From: Cordylochernes scorpioides | Taxonomy: Eukaryota; Arthropoda; Arachnida; Pseudoscorpiones; Chernetidae | Length of the DNA: 64,000 bases | Assembly: GCA_030710605.1 (NCBI GenBank) | Contig: CP092877.1 | Span: forward strand, 186,001-250,000 | Reading direction: 5' to 3' | In this document: one piece after another, positions 1 through 10,800 of the stretch | Numbering within the stretch: the stretch's first letter is position 1 | Layout: each line of letters begins with the position of its first letter | The notes under the pieces: model-generated | Told to the model about the DNA's origin: nothing | Databases searched by the model: none | Seen by the model: the letters and a program-made list of their open reading frames with translations, nothing else | Translations under genes and position numbers: made by a program

Positions 1-480
1 ACCAATGTTTCACTTTAATTCTTTTCTTCATGCAAATTGGGCAGAAAAATGGGCAATTTGAAGCTGATCTTTCCTGTTGAGATAGAGTGCATACTTTGGG
101 TTTAAACAAATTTCTTAGCTTACTTTGTTGCCTGTTATGCTCAACAGAAAGTGCAACTTGTATCCATTTGGTTGGATCTGCAGGTTGTGCTGCTGCAAAC
201 ACATCCCTCCAATTCAAAGGTAGCCCATCTGTTAGTAGCTGTATTTTCTCTTCCTTTTTCAAGGATGTTTGATTCAGTAAGTCCATTTTTTCTTTAAAAT
301 AAGTCTCCACAGTTTCACTTGCAAGGAGCTTTCTGCTAGATGCTAATACAATGGGACTATATGTGCAAGGCTTAAATCTGGCAATGAGTTTATCTTTTAG
401 TTTCCCATTTTTTTTATATGTGCATTTGTAAGAATTTCATCAGCAAAAAATTCTAAGGCTTCATCTGCTAAATAGTAGAT
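1..480 (-). pseudogene. retrotransposon gag-like fragment (Ty3/gypsy type)
   Basis: The reverse strand reads as a gag-like protein in two frames. From about 290 down to about 60 it has a long helical, Lys/Glu-rich stretch (KEEKIQLLTDGLPLNWRDVF is visible), preceded in another frame by a segment around 480-400 ending FFADEILTNAH. The two pieces are separated by a frame break near 410-425. This layout resembles the capsid region of gypsy-class Gag, but no zinc knuckle or pol is present and the fragment runs off the window edge. The assignment is by look of the protein only. Confidence 0.4.
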
Positions 481-1105
481 AAGATTGTGTATTTTTCTTC
501 ATCGTTTGCTTTTAAATTTTCTACTTCATACAACTTAATCCAACTTTCAATTTTTATATTATTCTTACTGCCAGAATATTTTTCAAATCTATGTATATTT
601 GCCATTATAAAAATAAAGATGTTTCTAAATGAGTTATTTAAATTTGAAATATATAATCTTTTGATTAGAAATTTACCTTTTTAATTTTCTTTCGAATCCT
701 TTTCGACTGCGCCAAGTATGTTGCGGATGTATGTAAGTTTTCTTTTATAGCTATTTTTAATGTAAAGGAAATAAATAATCAAGAATGTATGTCTCGTTAG
801 TTTTTTATTTTTAGCCAACGTCCGCCATTTTTACAAAGTCCTCGTGTAAACAATGCTAAGTGATGATGATTATTGGAATAAAGTTCTATGAAAAGTTAAA
901 TATGAGAATAATAATTTTGAGATATTTACAGCACGTATCAATATATTTAGGTTTTTAAAAGTGGGTAAATTTTACCCACCGCAACCTTTCAAGGTATAAA
1001 AGAGGGCGCGACCGCTGCCAGGTTAAGAAATAACGCTTTTGTTTTTAAAATGCCTTTGTTTTCTTCATTTTGGAAGCCATTTGTATTTTTATATTTCAAA
1101 TTTAA
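481..1105. other. AT-rich stretch with no gene recognised
   Basis: No coding region, RNA gene or repeat end could be supported here. Two short open frames (487-684 +, 989-1183 -) have low-complexity composition and no recognisable motif. Confidence 0.5.
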
Positions 1106-1109
1106 TGGA

Positions 1110-1499
1110 TGAAAATATATTCTATTTAATAAAAAGTATAATGTGTTAAAATTTATACAACATACAGCAAAAATAAAGTGCAAAATTCAAAACAAACAAT
1201 GCCGCTAAATTTATTGTTTTGAAATCGCGATCCGCGAGCTGAAACATGCTCAAAATTTGGTTGTTTTAATTATTTTTTTAAATTACAATTCTAAGTTCCT
1301 TATAAGCATAGTATTTTAAATAGATTTTATTATTTTGGGACCGAAAATAGGTTCGTTATAGGGGTAGTTCGTTATTCTAAAAATCGCAAAGTTTGTTATA
1401 ACGATGGTATTTTCAATGGAATGGAATTGGGAATCGGCGTGGGTTCGTTATAAGTGAAGGTTCGTTATATCCAGGGTTCGTATTAGCGGGGTTTTACTG
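1110..1499. mobile_element. non-autonomous pogo/Tigger-like DNA element
   Basis: The right end reads GCGGGGTTTTACTG followed by TA, so on the reverse strand it starts CAGTAAAACCCCGC, the CAGT start and TA target typical of pogo/Tigger elements. Inner text is made of repeated gttcgttata motifs. The left part (about 1110-1320) has a diverged second copy at 26860-27340, and the right part has a third at 6130-6237. No transposase is present. Confidence 0.5.
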
Positions 1500-1501
1500 T
1501 A

Positions 1502-2628
1502 TATACATTCGGGCAGATACAGATAAATCCTGGGCATCCAGAGTAGATCCCCAAGGAGAATTTGTACAGGGAATAAATAATAAGCAAAGAGTAATTAACG
1601 ATTTAATTAGAAACATGGAATATTTATATACCATTAAAAATTAATAAAATTCAATAATAACAAACACACTTGTTTTAAAACAAAGCAATTTGGTGAGGAT
1701 GAATATATAAAGTAAAATTTAAAGCAAAAGATCTTATGATGGGAAAATTGAATAAATAAATATAAACCTAATATTTGGAGAATAAAAATAAGTGTGACAC
1801 AAATGAAGGGAAAAATGGTTGGTATATAGATCACTATGTTTAGTTCAGTATATTTGGATGATATTTCTTTAAATTCTACGACTGAAAACTTAAGTGTATT
1901 ATCTATATGTGGATTGATACCATCAAGACTTTCAGGTTTCAACTTCTAGTGATGGATAAAATTGCATTATTACATGGTGAACGGGAGCAATTACAAATAC
2001 TATTTTAATCTAAGTGAATAAATGCATTGAGAAGAAGTAAATAAATTTAGAAAATATTGAAAGACCTTTAAAAATGTATATATTTTTTAAAAATCATTAT
2101 CTTTAAAAAGAAATCTTTTATGACTTTTAGGCTAGAACCCAATTCAGTGGGAATTCTAGCTGACTAACCTTGCCTGTCCTCCTCTGTATGTTATTTCAAA
2201 TAAGTCTCTTGTTGTGGTGTCTAGCAGCCATTAAGCTAGGCCATCCAGGAGTAAACAAAAATCTTGCACATATTTGTAATGCATTGTAACACGGTGCGCA
2301 TACACAAACTATGCCTGCCAAAATATTGTATTTTTACCAACAAATTTGTTTTCAAACAAGAATTATTTAATGTTGCTGAAATTTTCTCTTTAAAAAATCA
2401 GCCAAATTATTGATGGTGTTGACATTGGTTATTTGATAGGCTGGACATGTTGAAATATTGCAAATAACGGATGTGTCCAATTAATGAGGTTAATACTGTA
2501 CCATGATTACTACAACATTGCTAAAGTGTTATTTGCAATGATTACTATCATGGGGAGAAATAAAGTTGATTTCAACATGTAGCTTATTTACAATGTAAAT
2601 CCTGACTGTGCCATCTGTTGAAATAAAC
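1502..2628. other. no gene recognised
   Basis: About 1.1 kb of AT-rich sequence. A 102-codon reverse frame (1634-1942) is Phe/Ile-rich and shows no family motif. I see no RNA gene and no element ends before the Tc1 terminal repeat at 2631. Confidence 0.5.
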
Positions 2629-2630
2629 TA

Positions 2631-4106
2631 CACTGGTGTCCAAAAAACAAGAAACTTTTGTTGATATGTTTTAAAATATACAACGCTAAAAAGTAATTTA
2701 ATTAGGTATTTTAAGTCGTAGAATTTATTTATTGCAACCATTCGATTCGGTAAAATTGAAAATATGCAAATTTTTGCTTGTCTTTATAAGTGTGCTATTT
2801 GGCGTGTCGTTTACCCCATCTAAGAATTGTCCAATTATAATTTTATTTAATCCTTAGTTAATTATGAGTTTACAAAAAATTTTAGCAGATGATTTAAAAT
2901 GGAGAGCTGTTGGAAGAATGGAGGCAGGGCAATCACAAGTTGAAGTAGCAAAATGGCTAAATGTGAATAAATCTGTGGTCAGCAAAATATGGAAACAGTT
3001 CATTGAGACAGGAACCATCAAAAGAAAAGAAGGTTCTGGTAGAAAAAGAAAAACAGCTACCTCTGAAGACCGTTATCTGGTCGTAACTGCCAAGCGCCAT
3101 AGGGAGATGACAGCTATTCAACTCTCTAATGAACTCAAGTGCTACTGGAACGAGAATTTCAAGACAAACTGTTTACCGAAGGCTTCACGAAGGTGCTCTT
3201 TATGCAAGACGACCAATGGTCTGTATCCCTTTAACCTCTGCTCACAGGAGAGCCCTCTTGAATTGGTGCTTGGAACATCACATCTGGACTCATGATCAGT
3301 GGGCCAATGTTCTCTTCAGTGACGAGTCAAGATTTAGTTTAAACACAGATTCTCGACCAGTTTTCATCTGGAGGGAGCCTGGAACCCGCTATCATCCCAG
3401 TAACATCAGGGAAATAGACAGTTTTAGAGGGGGCAGTCTCTTAGTCTGGGCTGGCATCAGTTCTAGCAGACGCACACCCCTCCACATTTTTTCTGGGGGC
3501 ACTTTAACTGCCCAAAGGTACAAGGACGAGATCCTTGAGCCCTATCTAAGACCTTATAGAGATCAAATTGGTCACTATTTAATTTTTATGGACAATAATG
3601 CTCGTCCGCATAGGGCTAGGCTAGCCAATGAATATCTCCAGAGTGAGAATATTCAAAGGATGGATTGGCCAGCCAGATCTCCGGACCTGAATCCAATAGA
3701 GCATGTGTGGGATGCTCTAGGGAGGCGTATTGGAGCTCGTCACCCCTCTCCCAGAACCCTCGTTGAGCTAAGAACTGCTCTATTGGAGGAGTGGGGTTTA
3801 CTACCCCTGGACCTCCTCCAAAGCCTGGTAAACAGTATGAGGGCTCGCTGTGAAACCTTGATAGCTGTTAGAGGTGATCATACTCCTATTGATATCTTAT
3901 TTCTTTAAGATCTGGAACCTTAGCTTTGGGTATGTTGGTAATAATTTTTGCATATTTCATAATTTCAAATATTTTTTTATTTTCATATAGCTAGTCAAAT
4001 TCTCCATAGTTTAAACTATTTGTTTACTAAATTTTATATTTTTTTATAAATTAGCTTTTGAGAAATTTCAATATTGGTTAAGTTTCTTATTTTTTGGACA
4101 CCAGTG
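2631..4106 (+). mobile_element. Tc1-like DNA transposon, near complete
   Basis: A 1476-bp element bounded by inverted repeats that start CACTGGTGTCCAAAAAACAA at the left and match the reverse complement of the right end (…tttttggacaccagtg). TA target duplications lie at 2629-2630 and 4107-4108. It encodes one DD34E-type transposase on the + strand, interrupted by a single frame break. Ends and target duplication are intact, so a functional transposase could still act on them. Confidence 0.92.
2864..3908 (+). pseudogene. Tc1-like transposase, one frameshift
   Basis: Tc1/mariner cut-and-paste transposase. The N-terminal frame (2864 to about 3135) carries a paired-like helix-turn-helix (VEVAKWLNVNKSVVSKIWKQ) followed by a basic GRKRKT linker and a second HTH start. 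The C-terminal frame (3129-3908) carries the RNase-H-fold catalytic core: first Asp in LFSDESRFS, second Asp in FMDNNARPH, and Glu in DLNPIEHVWD with DD34E spacing. The frame changes once near 3131-3138, where the two readings overlap. Combined length (about 345 residues) matches an intact Tc1 transposase. No other stop is seen, so decay is recent or the break is a sequencing error. Confidence 0.9.
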
Positions 4107-4190
4107 TATTTGTTAATTATTCCAGAATTGGCCAAATCTTGGTTAATCAAGTGTTTCAGGCTGTTGGCCCTCAGTGTGGTTGATTTTATT

Positions 4191-4240
4191 CTTTTGTCTG
4201 ATGATGGTGACAATGCTGTTGCCGAAACGTCACACTATTA
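4191..4240 (+). ncRNA. hammerhead-like PLE 3'-terminal motif (weak)
   Basis: CTGATGA (4198-4204) is followed by a hairpin (GGTGACA pairing with TGTTGCC) and GAAAC-GTC (4224-4231), the order of a type I hammerhead core. However, one unpaired T sits between the core and stem II, stem III has no loop, and stem I is only about 3 bp. Diverged relatives lie at 6420, 43378, 43701 and 46515. Most likely it is a Penelope-like element terminus; catalytic ability is doubtful. Confidence 0.3.
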
Positions 4241-4346
4241 AATTATTTGGATTAGGTCTTATTTTCTTGTATTATATTCTATAATCCAAATTGTGCTTTA
4301 TCGGTATTTGACCAATTATAGAATAATTAAAAATGAATGAATAGTT

Positions 4347-4601
4347 GATTCTGACAGATGCCATCAGTTTAGTTGCAGGATCAGTGCTGTCTCTCTCCAC
4401 TAACATGAACATTTAGGCAAATCTATATTTTGATTCTGACAGATGCCATCAGTTTAGTTGCAGGATCAGTGCTGTCTCTCTCCACTAACATGAACATTTA
4501 GGCAAATCTATATTTTGATTCTGACAGATGCCATCAGTTTAGTTGCAGGATCAGTGCTGTCTCTCTCCACTAACATGAACATTTAGGCAAATCTATATTT
4601 T
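4347..4601. repeat. three tandem copies of an 85-bp unit
   Basis: The unit begins gattctgacagatgccatc and recurs at 4347, 4432 and 4517 with no visible difference, followed by a truncated fourth start (gattctgaaaag) at 4602. The exact identity implies recent amplification. The opening motif recurs once, diverged, at about 39200. Confidence 0.95.
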
Positions 4602-4609
4602 GATTCTGA

Positions 4610-5130
4610 AAAGATATGTCACCATGCCCAGTAAAGAATTGGACATTGTATAAATTTGGTTTAACAAAACTTTGCATTTTAGAGGAATTGAAAAAAAAAA
4701 CTTGAAATTATTATTGGATTCTTTATAGTAATTCCAGTAGTTTTGTAAGAAATGGTAAGAAATTTATTTTCAGTTATAAATTGATGTATTTCCATAAATT
4801 GGATCCAATGTGATCTGTGCTGGAATGTGTGTGCAGTTGTGGTAACAGCCATGTTATACTGCAGTCTTGTTGTTTATGAACCATATGGTTTGTTTGACTG
4901 TAGTTAATTGTGCCTTGAAAGTTGCATGCTAGACCCCAAGCTTACTTTGTCAAGGTATAAACACAGTTATCAGTAAGTACTGAATGAGAGAAACGTATCA
5001 CCACAGCATATTTTTTAAATAGTTGGTACTGTTGTTATCAGTTGTGTAAACAAGAGAGCATAGAAGAAGAAAATATTTTTCTAAGAACCATAAAATATTA
5101 TTCTTAGAATTAGAAGTGGAAAAAAACCTC
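4610..5130. other. no gene recognised
   Basis: Sequence of ordinary composition without supported coding, RNA or element ends. It runs up to the (ct)n/poly-T tail that starts the SINE copy. Confidence 0.5.
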
Positions 5131-5450
5131 TCTCTCTCTCTTTTTTTTTTTTTGCTTATCCCTAGTACATGTGGTACAGGCCATGATAATCATGGTGGGT
5201 AGAAGTAGGCGACTGCTTTTACTGTAAGTGCACCACACGTCTACATACGTGAAAAGCAGTTCGACTTTGCACTTGCAAATGTGCCAGAGTCCTGTTTGGT
5301 TTCTTGCACTCGCTGGTGGGTTGGACTTTTGCAAAAATCGAGGGCCATTGGAGCATTATTATTTTTTTAATCAGAAAATGGTGTCCAATGTGGGAATCAA
5401 ACCCGGGTCATAGCGGTCGAAAACCAAGGTTTAGACCATCCTTCCACCTT
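5131..5450 (-). mobile_element. tRNA-derived SINE, copy 1
   Basis: About 320 bp, same family as copies at 23005, 24010 and 27045. On the reverse strand the head has an A-box-like TGGTCTAAACC and a B box resembling GGTTTGATTCCC (consensus GGTTCGANTCC) at about 5390-5410, then an A-rich spacer, a conserved body and a terminal A-rich tail (seen as poly-T at 5141-5152). It is transcribed by RNA polymerase III in intact copies and moved by LINE enzymes. Confidence 0.75.
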
Positions 5451-5459
5451 AATTATATA

Positions 5460-6125
5460 AGTATTTTAGAGCAACTTTATCATATTATGTAATACCAAAT
5501 TTACTTAAAAATGTCTCTAATACCTTGTTGTTTGAAACTGAAAAGTGAAATTTGAAAATCATATTTGTCTTAAAATATTGTTATTTCCATCAAAGGAATA
5601 AAGTTCTGTGTATTCTGAATAATTTGAAAATCAATCAAAAGAATCTGATTCCGGAAAATTGGACTCGAAACATGTTGATATGATAGTGCGATCAGTAAAG
5701 TCGCCTTTGAAAAAACCTGAAATTGTCAAAACAAAATCGGTAGCAGAACAGGTGGCATGGGGGAATATCTGAACCCTGAATGAGTCGTATACCTAACAAG
5801 GCTTCAGTTCTAAAAATAGAAGTGTAGTGGTAGTTTTTGAGAATTTATAAGTCGATTTGTTTGTGGCCTGTGAGACAGGACATTGGTGTTTAAGGGGTTA
5901 ATATTTTTCTTCCCTTTCCAGTTTGCACATATTCTTCTGAAGCATAGATTTAGTTTTGTTTTGAACCTGTTATTCAAACCATTTCTGGCTTCAAAATTAT
6001 TTAGTTTTTTTACAAACTAGGTTAAACTGGATAAAAGGCATGATAACACGTACGATCATGGCAAAAGTTGGGGTTGATTCCTCTTTGTAACAACTTTTGG
6101 ACATAAAATTAGATTTGTTACAGTT
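5460..6125. other. no gene recognised
   Basis: No coding or structured feature could be supported in this 0.67-kb stretch. Confidence 0.5.
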
Positions 6126-6237
6126 GGCTATTTTAAAAACCACAAAGTTCTCTATAACGATGGTATTTCAATGGTGTGGAATTGCCTTCACTATAAGAGA
6201 AGGTTGGCCATATCCTGTATTAGCGGGGTTTTACAGT
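6126..6237. mobile_element. pogo/Tigger-like MITE fragment
   Basis: It shares tataacgatggtattt and the right end gcggggttttac-agt with the element at 1320-1499. Only the right third of that element is present. Confidence 0.45.
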
Positions 6238-6861
6238 AATTAAGAGGATGTCAATAAATATCATTGATATTTAATTATATCTAAAAAAAAAGGGTTTTTC
6301 TAATTCTAAGAATTTTATTTTAGGGTTCTTAGAAAACTATTTTCTTTACTGCAATCTTGTTTACACAGGAGAGTAAATGTTTACACACAGTGTGTACATG
6401 CTGCTACATTCAGTACTTTTATCTGATGATGGTAACAACACTATTAATGAAGCATCACACTTTATTCATTATACCTTTTGTTTATAATCTATAATCCAAA
6501 TATTTCTTAATTATGTTCAAAATGGGTGCCAAAACAAAAGAGATTTGTTTAGACTTCATGGAACCTTTTTCTGGGGAACCTTATCAGGTGTTTGTTTATG
6601 TGACTTGGGTTTATTGTTATGTTCAAAGCACCACCCATCACCATTAAAGAAAAAAGTTTTCAAGGATCTGTCTTTTGGGACAAGAAGGGCTGATATTCAT
6701 TGAATGAGATTTCTCTATCAATGAGGAAAGGTATTGTAAATCATAACCCATATATTTGGTCTTTTATTTGAAATTTTGTCTCCCTTTGTATAATAATTTA
6801 ATAAATAAATATAAGAAAATTTTATTTCTACAGCATTTTTATGAAATTATGCAAAATAATA

Positions 6862-7148
6862 CAAGGGTAGATCAATAAATCTACGATAAAAGTGTAATAT
6901 AAAAAATAAAGAAGGAAACAAATGTATATAGGTATACATATTCAAATTCAACTCTGTTGTCATATTTTAAAAAATCTCAAGAAACCATCTGGCAACATTT
7001 TTTCCCCCCCAATATAAATGGCAACCACAAAACAAACAGTTGCACCTAGTATGAAATGCGAAGAAGTGTATAGAAAAAGGAGGGGGTTATGTATAGGATT
7101 ATAAAATTGTATTTTAGTTTGCACTGTTTGTTTATTGATCCACCCTTG
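6862..7148. mobile_element. 287-bp MITE with TA target site
   Basis: Left end after TA (6860-6861) reads CAAGGGTAGATCAATAAA. The right end is the inverted form with one mismatch (…tttattgatccacccttg) followed by TA (7149-7150). The inside has no open frame. It is probably a deletion derivative of a mariner-type element. Confidence 0.65.
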
Positions 7149-7150
7149 TA

Positions 7151-7792
7151 TTATAACTCATATTATAATTGTTATAATATAACTCTGAAACATTGACCTC
7201 CCTTCACAGTACCTGCACATCAGAACTTCACCCATCTCACCTCCCAAAACTTCCTTCTGTATTTTTTACCAGAATACGAGAAATTAAACCACAGGCTTGA
7301 ACCTTCAATTGTGGCCTCTTATATTTCATCCATCAGTGAAAATGTACCTTTCAAATTCCCTTTGAGCTTCCCAGGCAAAAAGTCACAAGTTCGGGAGAAT
7401 ATGGGAAACCCCTTTTAAAGCCCTATCTGTACATACATACTGTTGTAATTCTTTTGTTAGAATGGTGCCGCAGCAAGTAGTGTTGGTCTTCTGCCAAGGG
7501 TGATTCAACTTTGAAGTCAGCTCTCAAGTCTTCTATTCTCTAAACTGCTCCCCATTGGGGCAGCATTTGCTCCTTCTGGTAGAGGATTATGAAGAACTCT
7601 CATTTATTATCAACTTTTGTTTCATTTACTGACCCATGTTGTGACTGACAGTAGCTATCTTTGGCATCTTTCAATCAAACCTTTCCCCAATGTATAAAGA
7701 CCACCAGTTTACCAATTGAGCCATGAGGCACACTTCAATACAGGGCAATGGAAATTTCCAAACATCAATGGTCCACATGGTGTCTGTTCCAG
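7151..7792. other. presumed Tim17 intron, nothing else seen
   Basis: No feature is supported. The first Tim17 exon should lie upstream of 7793 but was not found by eye here or further left, possibly because it is only about 25 nt of coding sequence. Confidence 0.4.
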
Positions 7793-7892
7793 TCCCTTCA
7801 GGATTCTGGATGACTGTGGTGGGGCCTTCGCTATGGGATCCATTGGGGGTTCTGTCTTCCAAGGAATCAAGGGCTTCCGCAATGCTCCCAGT
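7793..7892 (+). CDS. Tim17: Tim17 exon (matrix/first helix segment)
   Basis: Acceptor ttccag precedes 7793 and donor gtaagt starts at 7893. It encodes [19 protein letters not shown] and the following IKGFRNAPS, i.e. the conserved N-terminal segment with the first membrane helix. Confidence 0.92.
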
Positions 7893-10800
7893 GTAAGTAG
7901 TGGTCCACATATAAGCATATTTAGAGATAATTTTTCCAAATCTCTCTCTCTCTCTACTGCCCTTACTGCAGTGGAAAATATTGGTTTCCCCACTGATGAG
8001 TCTGGACCTCACAATATTTTGAAGCATTGTAAAGACAGAAGTTATTTAGAAACAATTGTGCTATTTTCTTATCTACAGATGGCATGCCAATGCCTTATAA
8101 TATTGGATTCAGATGGGATTATATATATGGGCCATGTACTGAGACAATGGTGGCCTAATAAAAAATTTGATTGAAAGCACTACAAAGGGATACTTGTTGT
8201 TGTTTCTTATCCCCTTGTGTAAAGATTGCACGAATTCCATGAGTTCATGCTCCTCGAGCTGCTCATGGAATGGGGTGTAGTGGTGCAGCTTTCATTGATC
8301 ATGGCACCATGATCCAGGCACACTTTGGTGGAAGTCTGACTTTGCCTGTAGTTTGAGGCCGTTCCTAACATGGAAGCAAACGCCTTTGCCGCCGACTCTA
8401 ACATGAGTACAGACGCAGCTCCTCCGTATCCCTGGAGTGGGACCCTTGCTGAGGTCTATCAACCGGGTCAGTTGAAGTCAGGATTTTTAAAGAGGTCTAC
8501 TCCTCTTCTAACAATGCTGCTGTTGGTTCGCGACTGCTTATTCGTCAGCATTATTCTGCTTGTTTCACAGCTGGCCTTCATATCTGAAGGTCGTTCCCCT
8601 ATCCACCACCTGGGGACGCGCCCTATAGCAATCAGCTCTGCCAAGGGAGGATACTTTCTTACTATGTGTTGTGGACCCATTGAAACAAAACTGGTTATGT
8701 GTTGATTGAGGACTGAGTTACCTGAATCCATCGTTTGTTGTGCAGGGGATGAGCCGCAGGATGATTGGCAGCCTCACAGCCATCAAGACCAGGGCTCCCC
8801 TCATTGGTGGTAGGTCTGGTGTTGCTGCTGCAACCAAATGTCAGAAAATGGCACATCTAGACATGATTGTATTGCTGTGAACTTCAGTATTAGTCCACTG
8901 CACATGTTGGTTGAACCCATTCAAGATGTTGTTAGCATTAAAGTGATTTAACCACTCACATTGCAGGACAAACCCCCTGTTACAAAGTTTACTGCTGCCT
9001 TTCAATACATAGCCCACACTTATATATAGTCTAACTTATTCAACACCCCAAGGGATCAGAGCTTTCAGTTGAAGTTGATGATTTCATCACAACATTCATT
9101 TCTAGTGGACATTTTTCTATGATAACCAAGTACAAAATTAAAATAATAAATTTTAGAAAAACTTTTGTAATATATTTCAATTAGTAATGTGAATTGATAC
9201 CATTGTGGCTTTTTTTTTTCAGAATGTTTAATGAGCAAATTTTAGGGATGGCTAAAATTGCATTGTATATAAAATATTGGGTTGTAAAGAAAGTTCGTTC
9301 GGTTTTTTGTATCCCTTTGTTTCATAACGGTTTTTGTTGTTATACGGTAAAGTGTTAATATTCTTTAATGAAACAACCCGCCAAACAACCCGTGAGTTGG
9401 CCGAAAAAATGAAATGTAGTGCTGTGAACATCTCCAACCATCTTCAATCAATAGTTTTTCTCAAAAACTCAGAGCTTGGGTGCCTCACAAGCTTAATGAA
9501 ACCAACAAAGAAAATCGCCTTCAAATCGCAGCTCAACATCTCGCATGCCATCAATCAACACGGGGCCATAAACAACGATTTTTATACCGAATCGTTATGG
9601 AAGATGAAAAATGGTGTCTAAATGTGAATATGAAGCAAAGAAAAGAGTGGGTGGCTCCAGGAGATACGCTGAAGCCAAGAATAAAGCAAGATCTTCACCC
9701 ACAAAAGGCAATGATCTGCGTTTTTTTGGGAATGCGAAGGTGTGCTGTACTGGGAAATACTCGGAATGAATGCCACGGTCAACAAGGACCTCTAACAATT
9801 GCATCGCGTGAATGAGACTATTCAACAGAAAAGACTCGATCGACAAGGTCAAATCATTCTCCTTCACGACAACGCCAGGCCGCATGTTGCACAAGTCGTC
9901 AAAGCCGCCCTTCAAGAGCTCGAATGGGAAGTTCTACAGCACCCGCCATACTCTCCGGACCTTGCACCAACTGATTACCACCTTTTCCACTCCATGTCAA
10001 ACCATAGGAGAGGCACTACCTTCGATGATGGAGAAGACCTCAAAACCTGGCTCAACAACTTCTTCGACACCAGATTGGGCGATTTTTGTCTGAACGGCAT
10101 CAAATAAACTAGTCGAACGTTGGGAGGAGGTCGTAAATAATAACTGAGAATACATAATCGATTAATTAATTGTTTTAATTAATGTTTTTTGTCTATAAAT
10201 AAAATTGTCGAATAAAATCGAACAAACTTTCTTTACAACCCAATATTTTGAACAAAAGAAAAATTACAAATATTATCATTTATAATAAATGCAATATTCT
10301 CATTATTATAAATACAATGGGAAGGAAATAAATAAATTCTCAAAATAAAATTGTGCTTTTTTCTAAAATGCTACATTCTCCCAAGAGAATCTTTGTAATG
10401 TAAGTATTTCATTGTAATATATTTATTGTAAATATATTTTGGCCACTTCTCCCGAGATCACTAGAATTTATGTCAATGCAGTGAAACAAGCTGCCTGTCC
10501 TACTTACTGGGGCGGAATTTATTTGTCTCCCAACCTATCTCTCGGAACATTTGATTGGTAGCCAGCCTGTTTGGCAATTTGACCCCAATGAATTGACTTT
10601 GTGATGCAGGTGGCTTTGCTGTTTGGGGCTTCACATTCTCCACTGTAGACTGCACCTTGAATCACATTCGCAAGAAAGATGACCCTTGGAACTCCATCAT
10701 CAGTGGCTTTGTCACTGGAGGTGCCCTGGCGGTGCGAAGTAAGTGGACTCACCAGGATTGAGGGGGCATGTAATGTATCTGTGCAGGTGGGTATGGAGCC

